Source: CAVTWH01 sp963794685 (GTDB lineage: Bacteria; Actinomycetota; Actinomycetes; Mycobacteriales; Micromonosporaceae). Taken from it: a DNA stretch of 64,000 nt. The notes below the pieces were generated by a model. The model saw only the letters and a program-made list of their open reading frames with translations. It had not been told where the DNA came from and ran no database searches. The DNA lies in the NCBI GenBank assembly GCA_963794685.1, contig CAWCFK010000010.1, forward strand, positions 62,001 to 126,000, in the 5' to 3' direction. How positions within the stretch are numbered: position 1 is the stretch's first letter; every line of letters starts with the position of its first letter. The position numbers and the translations under genes were made by a program. This document shows, piece by piece, positions 20,723 to 29,465 of this stretch.

Positions 20723-21871
20723 GTGCGGCTGCTGCACACCTCGGACTGGCACGTCGGAAAGGTACTCAAAGGACAGTCCCGGCTGGACGAACAGGTCGCC
20801 GTGCTCGGTGAGCTGGTCCGCGTCGCCGAGACGGAGAAACCCGACCTGGTCATCGTCGCCGGTGACCTGTTCGACACGGCTGCCCCGACGCCGGACGCCA
20901 CCCGGGTGGTGACCCGGGCGCTGTCCGCGCTGCGGCGTACCGGCGCGGAGGTGGTGGCCATCGCCGGCAACCACGACAACGGGGCCGCCCTGGACGCGCT
21001 GCGCTCCTGGGCCGACGCGGCCGGCGTCGTGCTGCGCGGCACGGTGCGCAACCGGGCCGAGGACCACGTGGTCACCGGGGTCACCGCCAGCGGGGAAGCC
21101 TGGCGGCTGGTGGCGTTGCCGTTCCTGTCCCAGCGCTTCGCCGTCCGGGCCACCGAGATGTTCGCCCTGACCGCCGCCGAGGCCACCCAGACCTACGCCG
21201 ACCACATCGGCCGGCTGCTGCAACGGCTGTGCGCCGACGCCGACCCGACGACCGTCAATCTGATCACCGCGCACCTCACCGTGGTCGGCGGCACCCTCGG
21301 CGGCGGCGAGCGGGACGCGCACACCATCCAGGCGTACGCCGTGCCGGCGTCGGTCTTTCCGGTGGACACCCAGTACGTCGCGCTCGGGCACCTGCACCGG
21401 GCGCAGCAGGTGCCGGCCGGCTGCCCGGTGCGCTACAGCGGCAGCCCGTACGCGGTGGACTTCGGCGAGGAGGAGAACATCCCGTCGGTGACGCTGGTGG
21501 AGGTGAGCGCCGGCACGGCGGCCCGGGCCCGGGAGGTGCCGGTGACCGCGTACACGCCACTGCGTACCGTGCGGGGCACTCTGGACGAACTCTCCACTGT
21601 GGCCGCCGGGGACGCGTGGCTACGGGTGTACGTGCAGGAACGGCCCCGGGCCGGGCTGCGCGAGGCGGTGCAGGACCTGCTCCCCCGGGCGCTGGAAGTC
21701 CGGGTGGATCCGGAGTTCCTGGCCCAGCACCTGGACGCGGCGCTGCCCCGCCGGGAACGCGCCGGCCGCGCGCCGAGTGACCTGTTCGCTGACTACCTGG
21801 CCGCCAAGGGCCACGCCGACCCGGCAGTGGCCGCGCTCTTCGACCGGCTGCACGCCGAGGTGGCGCGCTGA
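20723..21871 (+). CDS. sbcD: Exonuclease SbcCD subunit D (Mre11-type nuclease)
   Basis: A 382-residue calcineurin-like phosphoesterase with all metal motifs: DWH (residues 8-10), GDLFD (about 48-52), GNHD (about 85-88) and GHLHRAQQ in the second half. SbcD with SbcC forms the Mre11-Rad50-type nuclease that opens hairpins and trims blocked DNA ends. GTG start with AGGAGG a few bases upstream. Its stop overlaps the sbcC ATG by one base (TGATG). Confidence 0.9.
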   Translation: MRLLHTSDWHVGKVLKGQSRLDEQVAVLGELVRVAETEKPDLVIVAGDLFDTAAPTPDATRVVTRALSALRRTGAEVVAIAGNHDNGAALDALRSWADAAGVVLRGTVRNRAEDHVVTGVTASGEAWRLVALPFLSQRFAVRATEMFALTAAEATQTYADHIGRLLQRLCADADPTTVNLITAHLTVVGGTLGGGERDAHTIQAYAVPASVFPVDTQYVALGHLHRAQQVPAGCPVRYSGSPYAVDFGEEENIPSVTLVEVSAGTAARAREVPVTAYTPLRTVRGTLDELSTVAAGDAWLRVYVQERPRAGLREAVQDLLPRALEVRVDPEFLAQHLDAALPRRERAGRAPSDLFADYLAAKGHADPAVAALFDRLHAEVAR

Positions 21872-24426
21872 TGCGACCGCTACGACTGGACCTCGCCGGC
21901 TTCACCGTGTTCCGCGAGCCGACCACCGTCGACTTCACCGACGTGGACTTCTTCGCCCTCGTCGGGCCGACCGGCTCGGGCAAGTCGACGCTGCTCGACG
22001 CCATCTGCTTCGCCCTCTACGGCACGGTTCCCCGCTGGTCGGACCGGCGCGCCATCGCCAACGTGCTGGCCCCGTCCAGCGCCGAGGCCCGGGTACGGCT
22101 GATCTTCGAGAGCGCCGGCCGGCGGTACGCGGCCACCCGGGTGGTGCGCCGGGACGGCAAGGGCCGGGTGAGCACCAGCCAGGCCGGGCTGGAGGCGCTG
22201 CCGGTCGGCTTCGACCTGGCCGACCTGGACCGGTCGGTCGCCGACGCCGGCGCCGGCGCCATCGAGTTGGGCGAGGTGATCGCCGGTACCCCCAGCGAGC
22301 TCGACATCGCGGTGACCGAGGTGGTCGGCCTGCCGTACGAGCAGTTCACCACCTGCGTGCTGCTGCCACAGGGGGCATTCGCCGAGTTCCTGCACGCCAA
22401 ACCCGCGCAGCGGCAGCAGATCCTGGTGAACCTGCTCGGGCTGTCGGTCTACGAGCGCATCCGCGACCAGGCCGCCGACGTGTCCCGACAGGCGGAGACC
22501 CAGGCCGGGGCCATCGCCCAGATGCTCGCCGGGATGGCCGAAGCCACCGACGAGACCATCGCCGCCGCGCAGACCAGAGTGGACACCCTGCGCCGGCTCG
22601 GCGCCGACGTCGACACCGTGCTGCCGCAACTGCGCGCCGCCCGCGACGATCAGGAGGCCGCCGCCCGCGACCTCGCCGCGCTCGATGCCGAACTGACCCG
22701 GCTGGACCGGGTCCGGGTCCCCGCCGACCTCGCCGAACTGACCGGACACGCCACCGAGCAACGGACCCGGGTGCTCGCCGCCGAGCAGGAGGTGCACGCC
22801 ACCGAGGAGACCGACGACCGGCTGCGCACCGAACTCGCCGACGCCGGCGACGCCGCCGCGCTGCACCGGATGGTGGACGAACACACCGAACACGACCGGC
22901 TGGCCGCGGAGACGGCGCAGCTCGACGCGGTCGCCGCCGAGGTCGCCACCGAGCACGAACGGGCCGGCGTCGCGCTGGACGAGGCGACCGGCGCGGCCGT
23001 GCTGGCCCGCGCGGCAGTGGAGAGCGCCCGCGCGGCCCAGGACGCCGCGCAGACCGCCGACCGGGCCGCCAGCCTGCGCCCGCACCTACGCGTCGGCGAA
23101 GCCTGCCCGGTCTGCGCGCAGCCGGTCGCGACCCTGCCCGGCGAGCACTCGCCGGAGTTGGCCGCCGCCCGAGCCGCGTTGGCCACTGCGGAGAAACGGG
23201 CCACGGCCGCCGACAAGGTGGTCACCCGGTGCGAGACGACCGTCCGCGACCTGGACCGCTCGCTGGCCGCCGCACGGGCCCGCAGGGACGCGCTGCGCAC
23301 CCGGCACGCCCAGCTCACCGCCCGGTTGGCGGACTCGCCGGGGGTGGTCGCGCTGCGCGCCGAACTCGCCGCGCTGGCCGGGCTGCAGCGCGCCGCCGAG
23401 GAGGCCGGCACGGCAGTCAGGGCAGCCCGGGAACGGCTGCGCCGGGCCCAGACCGAGGCGAGCCGGGCCACCCACCGGGTCACCGTCGCCTGGCAGGAGT
23501 TCGACACGGTACGCGACGGGGTGGCCCCGCTCGCCCCGCCGCCGGTGGACCGGGCGGACCTGGCCGGCTCGTGGGCTGCGCTGGCCGACTGGGCCGGCGA
23601 CCAGCGCGGCGACCGCACCGGCCGGCGCACGGCCCTCACCAGCCGGCTCACCGAAGCCGCGAGCGCCGGGGACGCGGCCGGCACCCGCATCCTCGCGCTG
23701 TTCGAAGCGGCCTCCGTCGACCTGGCCGAACTACTGGCGGCAGCCGGCAGCGCCGCCCGTGCCACCCGCGGCGCCCCCGGTCGGGGCGTGGGCGTGGACC
23801 TCGCCCTGGCCGGGCGGGCCGCCGCGGTGGCCGTGGAACGGGCCGTCGCCGCCCACGACCGGCTGGTGGAGCGCCGCGAACAGGCCGGCAAGCTGCGCGA
23901 ACAGCAGGCCGGGTACGAACGGGAGGCCCAGGTCGCCCGTAGCCTCGCCACCCACCTACGGGCCAACAACTTCGAGCGCTGGCTGCTGGAGGAGGCACTC
24001 GACCTGCTGGTCGAGGGTGGCTCGCGGATCCTGCGGGAACTCTCCGGCGGCCAGTACGAACTGGTGCACTCGGCGGGCGAGTTCGCGGTCGTGGACCACC
24101 ACGACGCCGGACTGCGCCGCCCGGTGCGTACCCTCTCCGGCGGCGAGACCTTCCAGGCGTCGCTGGCGCTCGCGCTGGCCCTGGCCGAACAGCTCGCCGG
24201 GATGTCCGGCGCGGCCAGCCTGGAGTCGATCCTGCTCGACGAGGGCTTCGGCACCCTGGACGCGGCCACCTTGGACGCGGTCGCCGCCACCCTGGAGAAC
24301 CTGGCCGCCCGGGGCGACCGGATGGTCGGCGTGGTCACCCACGTCAGCGCCCTGGCCGAGCGCATTCCGGTGCGCTTCGAGGTACACAAGGATGCCCGCA
24401 CCGCGCGGGTGGATCGGGTCGGCTGA
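21871..24426 (+). CDS. sbcC: Exonuclease SbcCD subunit C (Rad50-type SMC ATPase)
   Basis: An 851-residue SMC-like ATPase: Walker A GPTGSGKST (about 32-40), long coiled coils, a zinc hook CPVC (C412, C415), a second coil, ABC signature LSGGETF (about 756) and Walker B ILLDEGFGTLD (about 787-797). The arms are very rich in Ala, Arg and Glu, as normal for high-GC actinobacteria. It bridges and clamps DNA ends for SbcD. The NurA-domain gene starts within its stop codon (TGATG), so sbcD, sbcC and nurA are translationally coupled. Confidence 0.9.
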   Translation: MRPLRLDLAGFTVFREPTTVDFTDVDFFALVGPTGSGKSTLLDAICFALYGTVPRWSDRRAIANVLAPSSAEARVRLIFESAGRRYAATRVVRRDGKGRVSTSQAGLEALPVGFDLADLDRSVADAGAGAIELGEVIAGTPSELDIAVTEVVGLPYEQFTTCVLLPQGAFAEFLHAKPAQRQQILVNLLGLSVYERIRDQAADVSRQAETQAGAIAQMLAGMAEATDETIAAAQTRVDTLRRLGADVDTVLPQLRAARDDQEAAARDLAALDAELTRLDRVRVPADLAELTGHATEQRTRVLAAEQEVHATEETDDRLRTELADAGDAAALHRMVDEHTEHDRLAAETAQLDAVAAEVATEHERAGVALDEATGAAVLARAAVESARAAQDAAQTADRAASLRPHLRVGEACPVCAQPVATLPGEHSPELAAARAALATAEKRATAADKVVTRCETTVRDLDRSLAAARARRDALRTRHAQLTARLADSPGVVALRAELAALAGLQRAAEEAGTAVRAARERLRRAQTEASRATHRVTVAWQEFDTVRDGVAPLAPPPVDRADLAGSWAALADWAGDQRGDRTGRRTALTSRLTEAASAGDAAGTRILALFEAASVDLAELLAAAGSAARATRGAPGRGVGVDLALAGRAAAVAVERAVAAHDRLVERREQAGKLREQQAGYEREAQVARSLATHLRANNFERWLLEEALDLLVEGGSRILRELSGGQYELVHSAGEFAVVDHHDAGLRRPVRTLSGGETFQASLALALALAEQLAGMSGAASLESILLDEGFGTLDAATLDAVAATLENLAARGDRMVGVVTHVSALAERIPVRFEVHKDARTARVDRVG

Positions 24427-25370
24427 TGAGTTTCGTCTGGGACGGCTGGGATCCGGGCTACCTGCACGGCGGCAGCCCCGACGACGACGGTCCGGGCATC
24501 GAGAGCAACGCCCGCGTCGACCCGGACGTGGAGGTGCCCGAGCCGGCCTGGCAGGCGCTGTCCGCGCCGGCCGAGGCCCGCTGCCCGGACGTGGTGCTCT
24601 TCGTCGACGGGGTGCTGCGCAACGACGCCCGCGGCTGGTTCATGGACGCGGCCGGGCAGGCACACCCCACCCTGGCTGCCTCGTACGCGGCCGGGGTGGT
24701 GCGCTGTGACCTGCGTGCGGGGCAGGCCCCGGTGGTCGCCTTCAAGGTCTCCCGTGGACTGTTCACCACCGGGGGCACCGCCGGCGCGCTCGGGGTGGCC
24801 CCCACCTTCTACCCGGCGCACCACGTCACCGGCGGACCCAAGCAGTTGGACGCCCAGGTCCGGGTCCAGATGCAACTGCTGGAGGTGATGGTCTCGCACC
24901 AGGCCCGCGAACGCGGCGCGGATGAGGCGCCGCCGCTGCTGGTCGCCGACGGGCGCCTGGGGGTACGCCGGGACCTGCCCAACACCATCGGCTGCGTGAA
25001 GTCGCAGACCGGCAAGTACCTACCGAGCCACCTGCTGTCCGTGGTGACCGGGCTGCCCGCCGGCCACCGGTCCCCGGTCTTCGGGCTGAGCAGCCTCTAC
25101 TCCTGGTACCTGCGGTTGCCCGGGGCGGCGGCTGGGCCGTGGAGCGGCATCGTCCGGTTGGAGTGCTCCGCCGAGATCGGGATCCAGCGGGCCATCGAGC
25201 TGGCCGACCGGTCGCTGGTGACGCTGCCGCGGTTCGCGGCCACCGCCTACAAGGACGCCCGCGCGCCACAGAACCTCACCCCGATCGCCGGACTGGAGCG
25301 CAAGCTGCGTTCGCTGCTCGGCGACCCCCGGCTGCTGCACCGGGCGCTGCTGCGGGCGGCCCGCGGATGA
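24426..25370 (+). CDS. NurA-domain nuclease
   Basis: A 314-residue protein with two Asp-Gly motifs in NurA spacing, VVLFVDGVLR (Asp near residue 61) and LLVADGRL (near 175), followed by the IGCVKSQTGKYLP motif near 192. In NurA these acidic motifs hold the manganese for 5'-3' exonuclease activity and the C-terminal lysine motif contacts DNA. HerA-like, SbcD and SbcC genes directly upstream complete the four-part set known from archaea. The last bases overlap the next gene (ATGA). Confidence 0.72.
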   Translation: MSFVWDGWDPGYLHGGSPDDDGPGIESNARVDPDVEVPEPAWQALSAPAEARCPDVVLFVDGVLRNDARGWFMDAAGQAHPTLAASYAAGVVRCDLRAGQAPVVAFKVSRGLFTTGGTAGALGVAPTFYPAHHVTGGPKQLDAQVRVQMQLLEVMVSHQARERGADEAPPLLVADGRLGVRRDLPNTIGCVKSQTGKYLPSHLLSVVTGLPAGHRSPVFGLSSLYSWYLRLPGAAAGPWSGIVRLECSAEIGIQRAIELADRSLVTLPRFAATAYKDARAPQNLTPIAGLERKLRSLLGDPRLLHRALLRAARG

Positions 25371-26413
25371 CCGACCCGACCCGCGAGCTGACCGCACCGC
25401 CCCGGTACGACCTGGTCGGCTCGCTGTTCGCATTGACCCTCGGGCGCGACCCGTGCGTCCGGCTCACCGCCGGCGAGCTGTGGTGGACCTGCCGTACCCC
25501 AGCCGGCCCCGGCACTCTGCACCTGACCCGCAGCACCGCGCCCGGCACTCCGGCCGTATCCGCCGGCGCTGCTCCGGTCACCCTGCGCGCCACCGGGTAC
25601 GGGCCCGGCGCGCGGTGGCTGCTCGACCGGGCCGACGCGGTCGCCGGGCTGCGCGACGACGTGTCCGGCTTCGCCGCCCTGGCCCGCAGCCATCCGGTCC
25701 TGGCCGCGGCCTGGCACCAGCGCTCCGGGCTGCGGCTGCCGGCCACCGGACGGGTCTTCCAGCACCTGGTGCCGACCATCGTGGGGCAGAAGGTCAGCGG
25801 CAAGGAGGCGGCGCAGTCCTACGCCCGGCTGGCCCGGCACTTCGGTGAGCCGGCACCCGGCCCGCTGCCGGACCTGCTGCTGCCGCCCGACCCCGCCGTC
25901 CTCGCCGCCACCCCGTACTGGGTGCTGCACCCGTTCGGGGTGGAGCGCCGCCGCGCGGACACGCTGCGCCGCGCCGCCGCCGAAGCAGCCCGCCTCGACG
26001 CCCTCGCCGACGCCCTGCTCCCCACGGCCCCCGAGGCGCCGTCCACCCCAGAGGTAGACCCGACGGACGCGGCGCGGCGGGCCGAGTTGACGGCCCGGTT
26101 GACGGCGATCCCGGGCATCGGGGTGTGGACGGCGGCCGAGGTGATCCGGCTGGCAACCGGCGACCCGGATGTGGTGAGCGTCGGTGACTGGAACATCCCG
26201 CACCACGTGGTGTTCGCGCTGACCGGAGCAGTCCGGGCCGGCGCGCGGGACAGCGCCCCCGGCCGGATCAGCGCCGCCGACCAGCGGATGCTCGAAGTGT
26301 TGGCACCGTTCCAGGGGCAGCGCGGCCGGGTCTGCCAGCTACTCGTCCGGGCCACGCCCGGCCCGCCGCGGTTCGGTCCCCGGCTGGAACTGCGCTCCTA
26401 CGCCAGGTTTTAG
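25367..26413 (+). CDS. DNA-3-methyladenine glycosylase-like protein (HhH-GPD)
   Basis: A 348-residue AlkA-like glycosylase. The helix-hairpin-helix is LTAIPGIGVWTAAEV and the catalytic Asp is D274 in VGDWNIPHH. It removes alkylated or damaged bases at the start of base-excision repair. ATG 25367 overlaps the NurA stop by 4 nt, so it belongs to the same operon. The first 100 residues form an AlkA-like N-terminal part; a linker rich in Ala, Pro and Thr interrupts the domain near residues 220-240. Confidence 0.82.
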   Translation: MTDPTRELTAPPRYDLVGSLFALTLGRDPCVRLTAGELWWTCRTPAGPGTLHLTRSTAPGTPAVSAGAAPVTLRATGYGPGARWLLDRADAVAGLRDDVSGFAALARSHPVLAAAWHQRSGLRLPATGRVFQHLVPTIVGQKVSGKEAAQSYARLARHFGEPAPGPLPDLLLPPDPAVLAATPYWVLHPFGVERRRADTLRRAAAEAARLDALADALLPTAPEAPSTPEVDPTDAARRAELTARLTAIPGIGVWTAAEVIRLATGDPDVVSVGDWNIPHHVVFALTGAVRAGARDSAPGRISAADQRMLEVLAPFQGQRGRVCQLLVRATPGPPRFGPRLELRSYARF

Positions 26414-26437
26414 TCCGGCGGAGGCAGGTCGGGGACA

Positions 26438-26453
26438 CGCCGATCGATCGGCG
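26438..26453. repeat. Perfect 16-bp inverted repeat after the glycosylase gene
   Basis: CGCCGATCGATCGGCG is an exact palindrome 25 bp after the glycosylase stop and 52 bp before the methyltransferase start. It could be a weak hairpin terminator of the repair operon or an operator. Confidence 0.45.
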
Positions 26454-26504
26454 GGTCTGCGGCGATCCGGCCATCCGGGCGGCCCGGCCGGGTCAGGATG
26501 GGGC

Positions 26505-27335
26505 GTGGACCATGCCGAGGTACTCACCAGCCGGTTGGCCAACGGCGCCGACGACTTCGCGGTGCAGTTGGTACAGACGCGCTACCGGCTGCGGCTGCTG
26601 CGGACCTGGCCGATCGGGGCCGGCGACCGGGTACTGGAGGTCGGCTGCGGGCAGGGCGACATGACGGTGGCACTCGCTGACGCGGTGGGCAGCAGCGGGC
26701 GGGTGACCGCGGTGGACGCCGCCGGCCCCGACTACGGGCAGCCGACCACGCTCGGCGAGGCGGTACGGGCGCTGCGGAGCGGGCCGCTCGGGGACCGGCT
26801 CGACATCCGGCTCGGGGTGGACCTGCTCAGCCCTGCGGTCGACTTCGAGCCGGACAGCTTCGACGTGGTGGTACTCGCGCACTGCGGCTGGTACTTCTCC
26901 TCGACCGGGGAGTTGGCGGCCACGCTCGCGCGGATCCGGCCGTGGGCGCGCCGGCTGTGCCTGGCCGAGTGGTCGCTGACGCCCACCTCCTTCGAGCAGG
27001 TTCCGCACCTGCTGGCGGTGCTGCTGCAGGGGCAGTTGGAGGCGGTCGGAGTGGACGGGGGCGGCAATGTGCGTACCCCCGTGTCCGAGGCCGGGATGGC
27101 GCGGCTGGTCAGCGCGGCCGGCTGGCGGCCCACCGACCGGGCCGAGGTGGACACCCGCGACCTGCAGGACGCGGACTGGGAGATCGCCACGGCGCTGCGG
27201 TTGGCCGCCACCGACCGGGTCGCCGGCCGCAGCCTCGACCTGGCCGCGCAGCAGGCCGACGTGCTGGCCGGACTCCGCCGGGACCGGGGCAACCGACCGC
27301 TGCCGGCCTACACCCTGACCGCCGAACGCAACTGA
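26505..27335 (+). CDS. SAM-dependent methyltransferase
   Basis: A 276-residue class I methyltransferase with the SAM motif VLEVGCGQGDMTVALA (about residues 45-60), an acidic VTAVDAAG following, and FDVVVLAHCGWY as motif IV. Substrate is unknown. GTG start with AGGA a few bases upstream. It lies between the glycosylase and ligase genes on the same strand, which may be chance. Confidence 0.75.
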   Translation: MDHAEVLTSRLANGADDFAVQLVQTRYRLRLLRTWPIGAGDRVLEVGCGQGDMTVALADAVGSSGRVTAVDAAGPDYGQPTTLGEAVRALRSGPLGDRLDIRLGVDLLSPAVDFEPDSFDVVVLAHCGWYFSSTGELAATLARIRPWARRLCLAEWSLTPTSFEQVPHLLAVLLQGQLEAVGVDGGGNVRTPVSEAGMARLVSAAGWRPTDRAEVDTRDLQDADWEIATALRLAATDRVAGRSLDLAAQQADVLAGLRRDRGNRPLPAYTLTAERN

Positions 27336-27439
27336 CGGCCCGCCCGGGCTGTGCAGGCCACCCCCGGGTGGGCGACGCGGGTGGGCGACGCGCGCCCCGG
27401 AGCGGGCGGGATGTCGGTGCGGCGGCGCACAATGGCCGG

Positions 27440-28507
27440 GTGCAGCTACCCGTGATGCCGCCGGTCTCGCCGATGCTGGCCAAGCCGGTCGCCCAGATCC
27501 CCGCCGGCCAGCTCTACGAGCCCAAGTGGGACGGCTTCCGCTCGATCATCTTCCGGGACGGCGAGGAGGTGGAGATCGGCAGCCGCAACGAGAAGCCGAT
27601 GACCCGCTACTTCCCCGAAGTGGTGGCCGCCGTGCTGGCCAACTTCCCGGGCCGGGCGGTGATCGACGGCGAGATCGTGGTCGCCGACACCGCCCGCAAC
27701 GCGCTCGACTTCGAGGCGCTGCAGCAGCGCATCCACCCGGCCGCGAGCCGGGTCCGGCTGCTCGCCGAGCAGACCCCGGCCAGCTTCATCGCCTTCGACC
27801 TGCTCGCCCTGGACGACGAGGACCTCACCGGGCAGCCGCTCAGCCGGCGACGGGAGCTGCTGACCGAGTGTCTCGCGCAGGCCGAGCCGCCGATCCACCT
27901 CACCCCGGCGACCCGGGACCTGGACATCGCGCGGCGCTGGTTCGAGCAGTTCGAGGGGGCCGGGCTGGACGGGCTGATCGCCAAGTCACTGGACCTGACC
28001 TACCAGCCCGACAAGCGGGTGATGAGCAAGATCAAACACGAGCGGACCGCCGACTGTGTACTGGCCGGCTACCGGGTGCACAAGTCCGGCGACGACGCCA
28101 TCGGTTCGCTGCTGCTCGGCCTCTACGACTCCCGGGGAGTGCTGGCCTCGGTCGGCGTGGTCGGGGCGTTCCCGATGGCGACCCGCAAGGCGCTGTTCAC
28201 CGAGTTGCAGCCGCTGGTCACCGACTTCGCCGGACACCCGTGGGACTGGGCCGCCCAGGAGCAGGGCGAACGTACCCCGCGCAAGAACGAGACCAGCCGC
28301 TGGAACGCCGGCAAGGATCTGTCGTTCGTGCCGCTGCGCCCGGAACGGGTACTCGAGGTGCGCTACGACTACCTGGAGGGGGTCCGGTTCCGGCACACCA
28401 CCCAGTTCGTCCGCTGGCGTCCCGACCGGGAGCCGGCCTCCTGCACGTACGACCAACTCGACCGGCCGGTCTCCTTCAACCTCACCGAGGTGCTCACCGG
28501 CGGCTGA
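27440..28507 (+). CDS. ATP-dependent DNA ligase (LigC type)
   Basis: A 355-residue ligase with adenylation domain and OB fold only. The AMP-accepting lysine is K29 in EPKWDGFR; further motifs are SRNEKPMTRYFPE, VIDGEIVV, GLDGLIAKSLD and VMSKIKHERT. The short form without nuclease or polymerase domains is the actinobacterial LigC, which in mycobacteria works in base-excision and backup end-joining repair with a stand-alone PrimC polymerase; such a polymerase gene lies 2.5 kb downstream. Start could also be GTG 27452 or ATG 27455. Confidence 0.83.
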   Translation: MQLPVMPPVSPMLAKPVAQIPAGQLYEPKWDGFRSIIFRDGEEVEIGSRNEKPMTRYFPEVVAAVLANFPGRAVIDGEIVVADTARNALDFEALQQRIHPAASRVRLLAEQTPASFIAFDLLALDDEDLTGQPLSRRRELLTECLAQAEPPIHLTPATRDLDIARRWFEQFEGAGLDGLIAKSLDLTYQPDKRVMSKIKHERTADCVLAGYRVHKSGDDAIGSLLLGLYDSRGVLASVGVVGAFPMATRKALFTELQPLVTDFAGHPWDWAAQEQGERTPRKNETSRWNAGKDLSFVPLRPERVLEVRYDYLEGVRFRHTTQFVRWRPDREPASCTYDQLDRPVSFNLTEVLTGG

Positions 28508-28559
28508 TCTCCCCGGTTCCGCCACCAGCGCCGTGACCAGGGAATATCGTCGGGCGTTG

Positions 28560-29230
28560 GGGTGCCGGCGCGATGCCGGGGAGGTCTGCGCATGCGGTAC
28601 CGGAGGACTGTGGCGGTGCCTCGCCCTCGTCCGGGTGCACGACAAACAACTGAGCAACAAGCCGATCGGCTCGCTGGTCATCAACCCCGGCGGGCCGGGC
28701 GGCTCCGGCGTCGAAACCGCGGTCGGGCTCTACCGCCGGCTGCCCGACGTGATCCGGCAGAACTTCGCCTGGTCGGCTTCGACCGCGTGGCGTGGGCCGC
28801 TCCACACCGCCGCTGCGCTGCCACAGCGACACCGAAGAGGACGCCGAGGGCGCGCAGGACGATCCGACCCGGACAGCGACGGACGAGATCGCCGAGGCGG
28901 CGAAGCAGTTCGCGGCCGACCCAGGCCGACTGCAAGAGACGCGCTACGGCGACCGGCTCGGACTGTTCTCGACGAAGCAGGCCGCCCGCGAGATCGACGC
29001 CACCGGGCGCCGTCGGCGACCAGCAGCTGACCTACCTCGGGTACTCCTACGGCACCCTGCCCGGCGCCGTCTACGCCCAACTGTTCCCCGGCGACGTCCG
29101 CGCAATGGTCCTCGACGGCGACGTCGACCCGACAGCCGGCGAACTGGAGAGAGCGCCGAGGGCCAGGCCGCCGGGTACCGCTGCCCCGCATGACCGGGCC
29201 GGCTCGGACCTGTGCATGCTGACACCGCAC
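28560..29230 (+). pseudogene. Decayed copy of the tripeptidyl aminopeptidase-like alpha/beta hydrolase
   Basis: Fragments of one hydrolase are scattered over the plus frames: IGSLVINPGGPGGSGVETAV near 28660-28720, GDRLGLFSTKQAAREIDA near 28950-29000 and VGDQQLTYLGYSYGT then VYAQLFPGDVRAMVLDGDVDP near 29010-29140. They are in the same order as in the intact gene at 29466. The N-terminal part, the region after the nucleophile and the whole C-terminal half are missing, with several frame changes. This is a relic, probably of a duplicated or alternative peptidase gene, and not an expressed enzyme. Confidence 0.7.
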
Positions 29231-29465
29231 GGCCGACCGGGCGGTGATTGCGCACGTGGCCGACGCTCGACCCGGTACCGTGTCTACCCCAACGACTCGC
29301 CGCAAGGCGAAGCTGGCGGTGCGGGGCGGCGTGGCCGACCGGAGCCGGAGCGCGGAATGGTCGGGGAAACGTGAAGGGCGGGGCCCCGGTGGGGGCCGTC
29401 GGTAGCCGGGAGGCCGTAGGCTCGCAGGCGTGCGCGGGACGCGCGGGTCGGCGGGAGGAGCCGCA

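Noticed and set aside
22650..24899. A 749-codon open frame on the minus strand opposite sbcC
   Set aside because: Antisense shadow of sbcC and the NurA-domain gene caused by GC-rich codon structure; composition (Ser/Arg/Ala) and lack of motifs fit a shadow.
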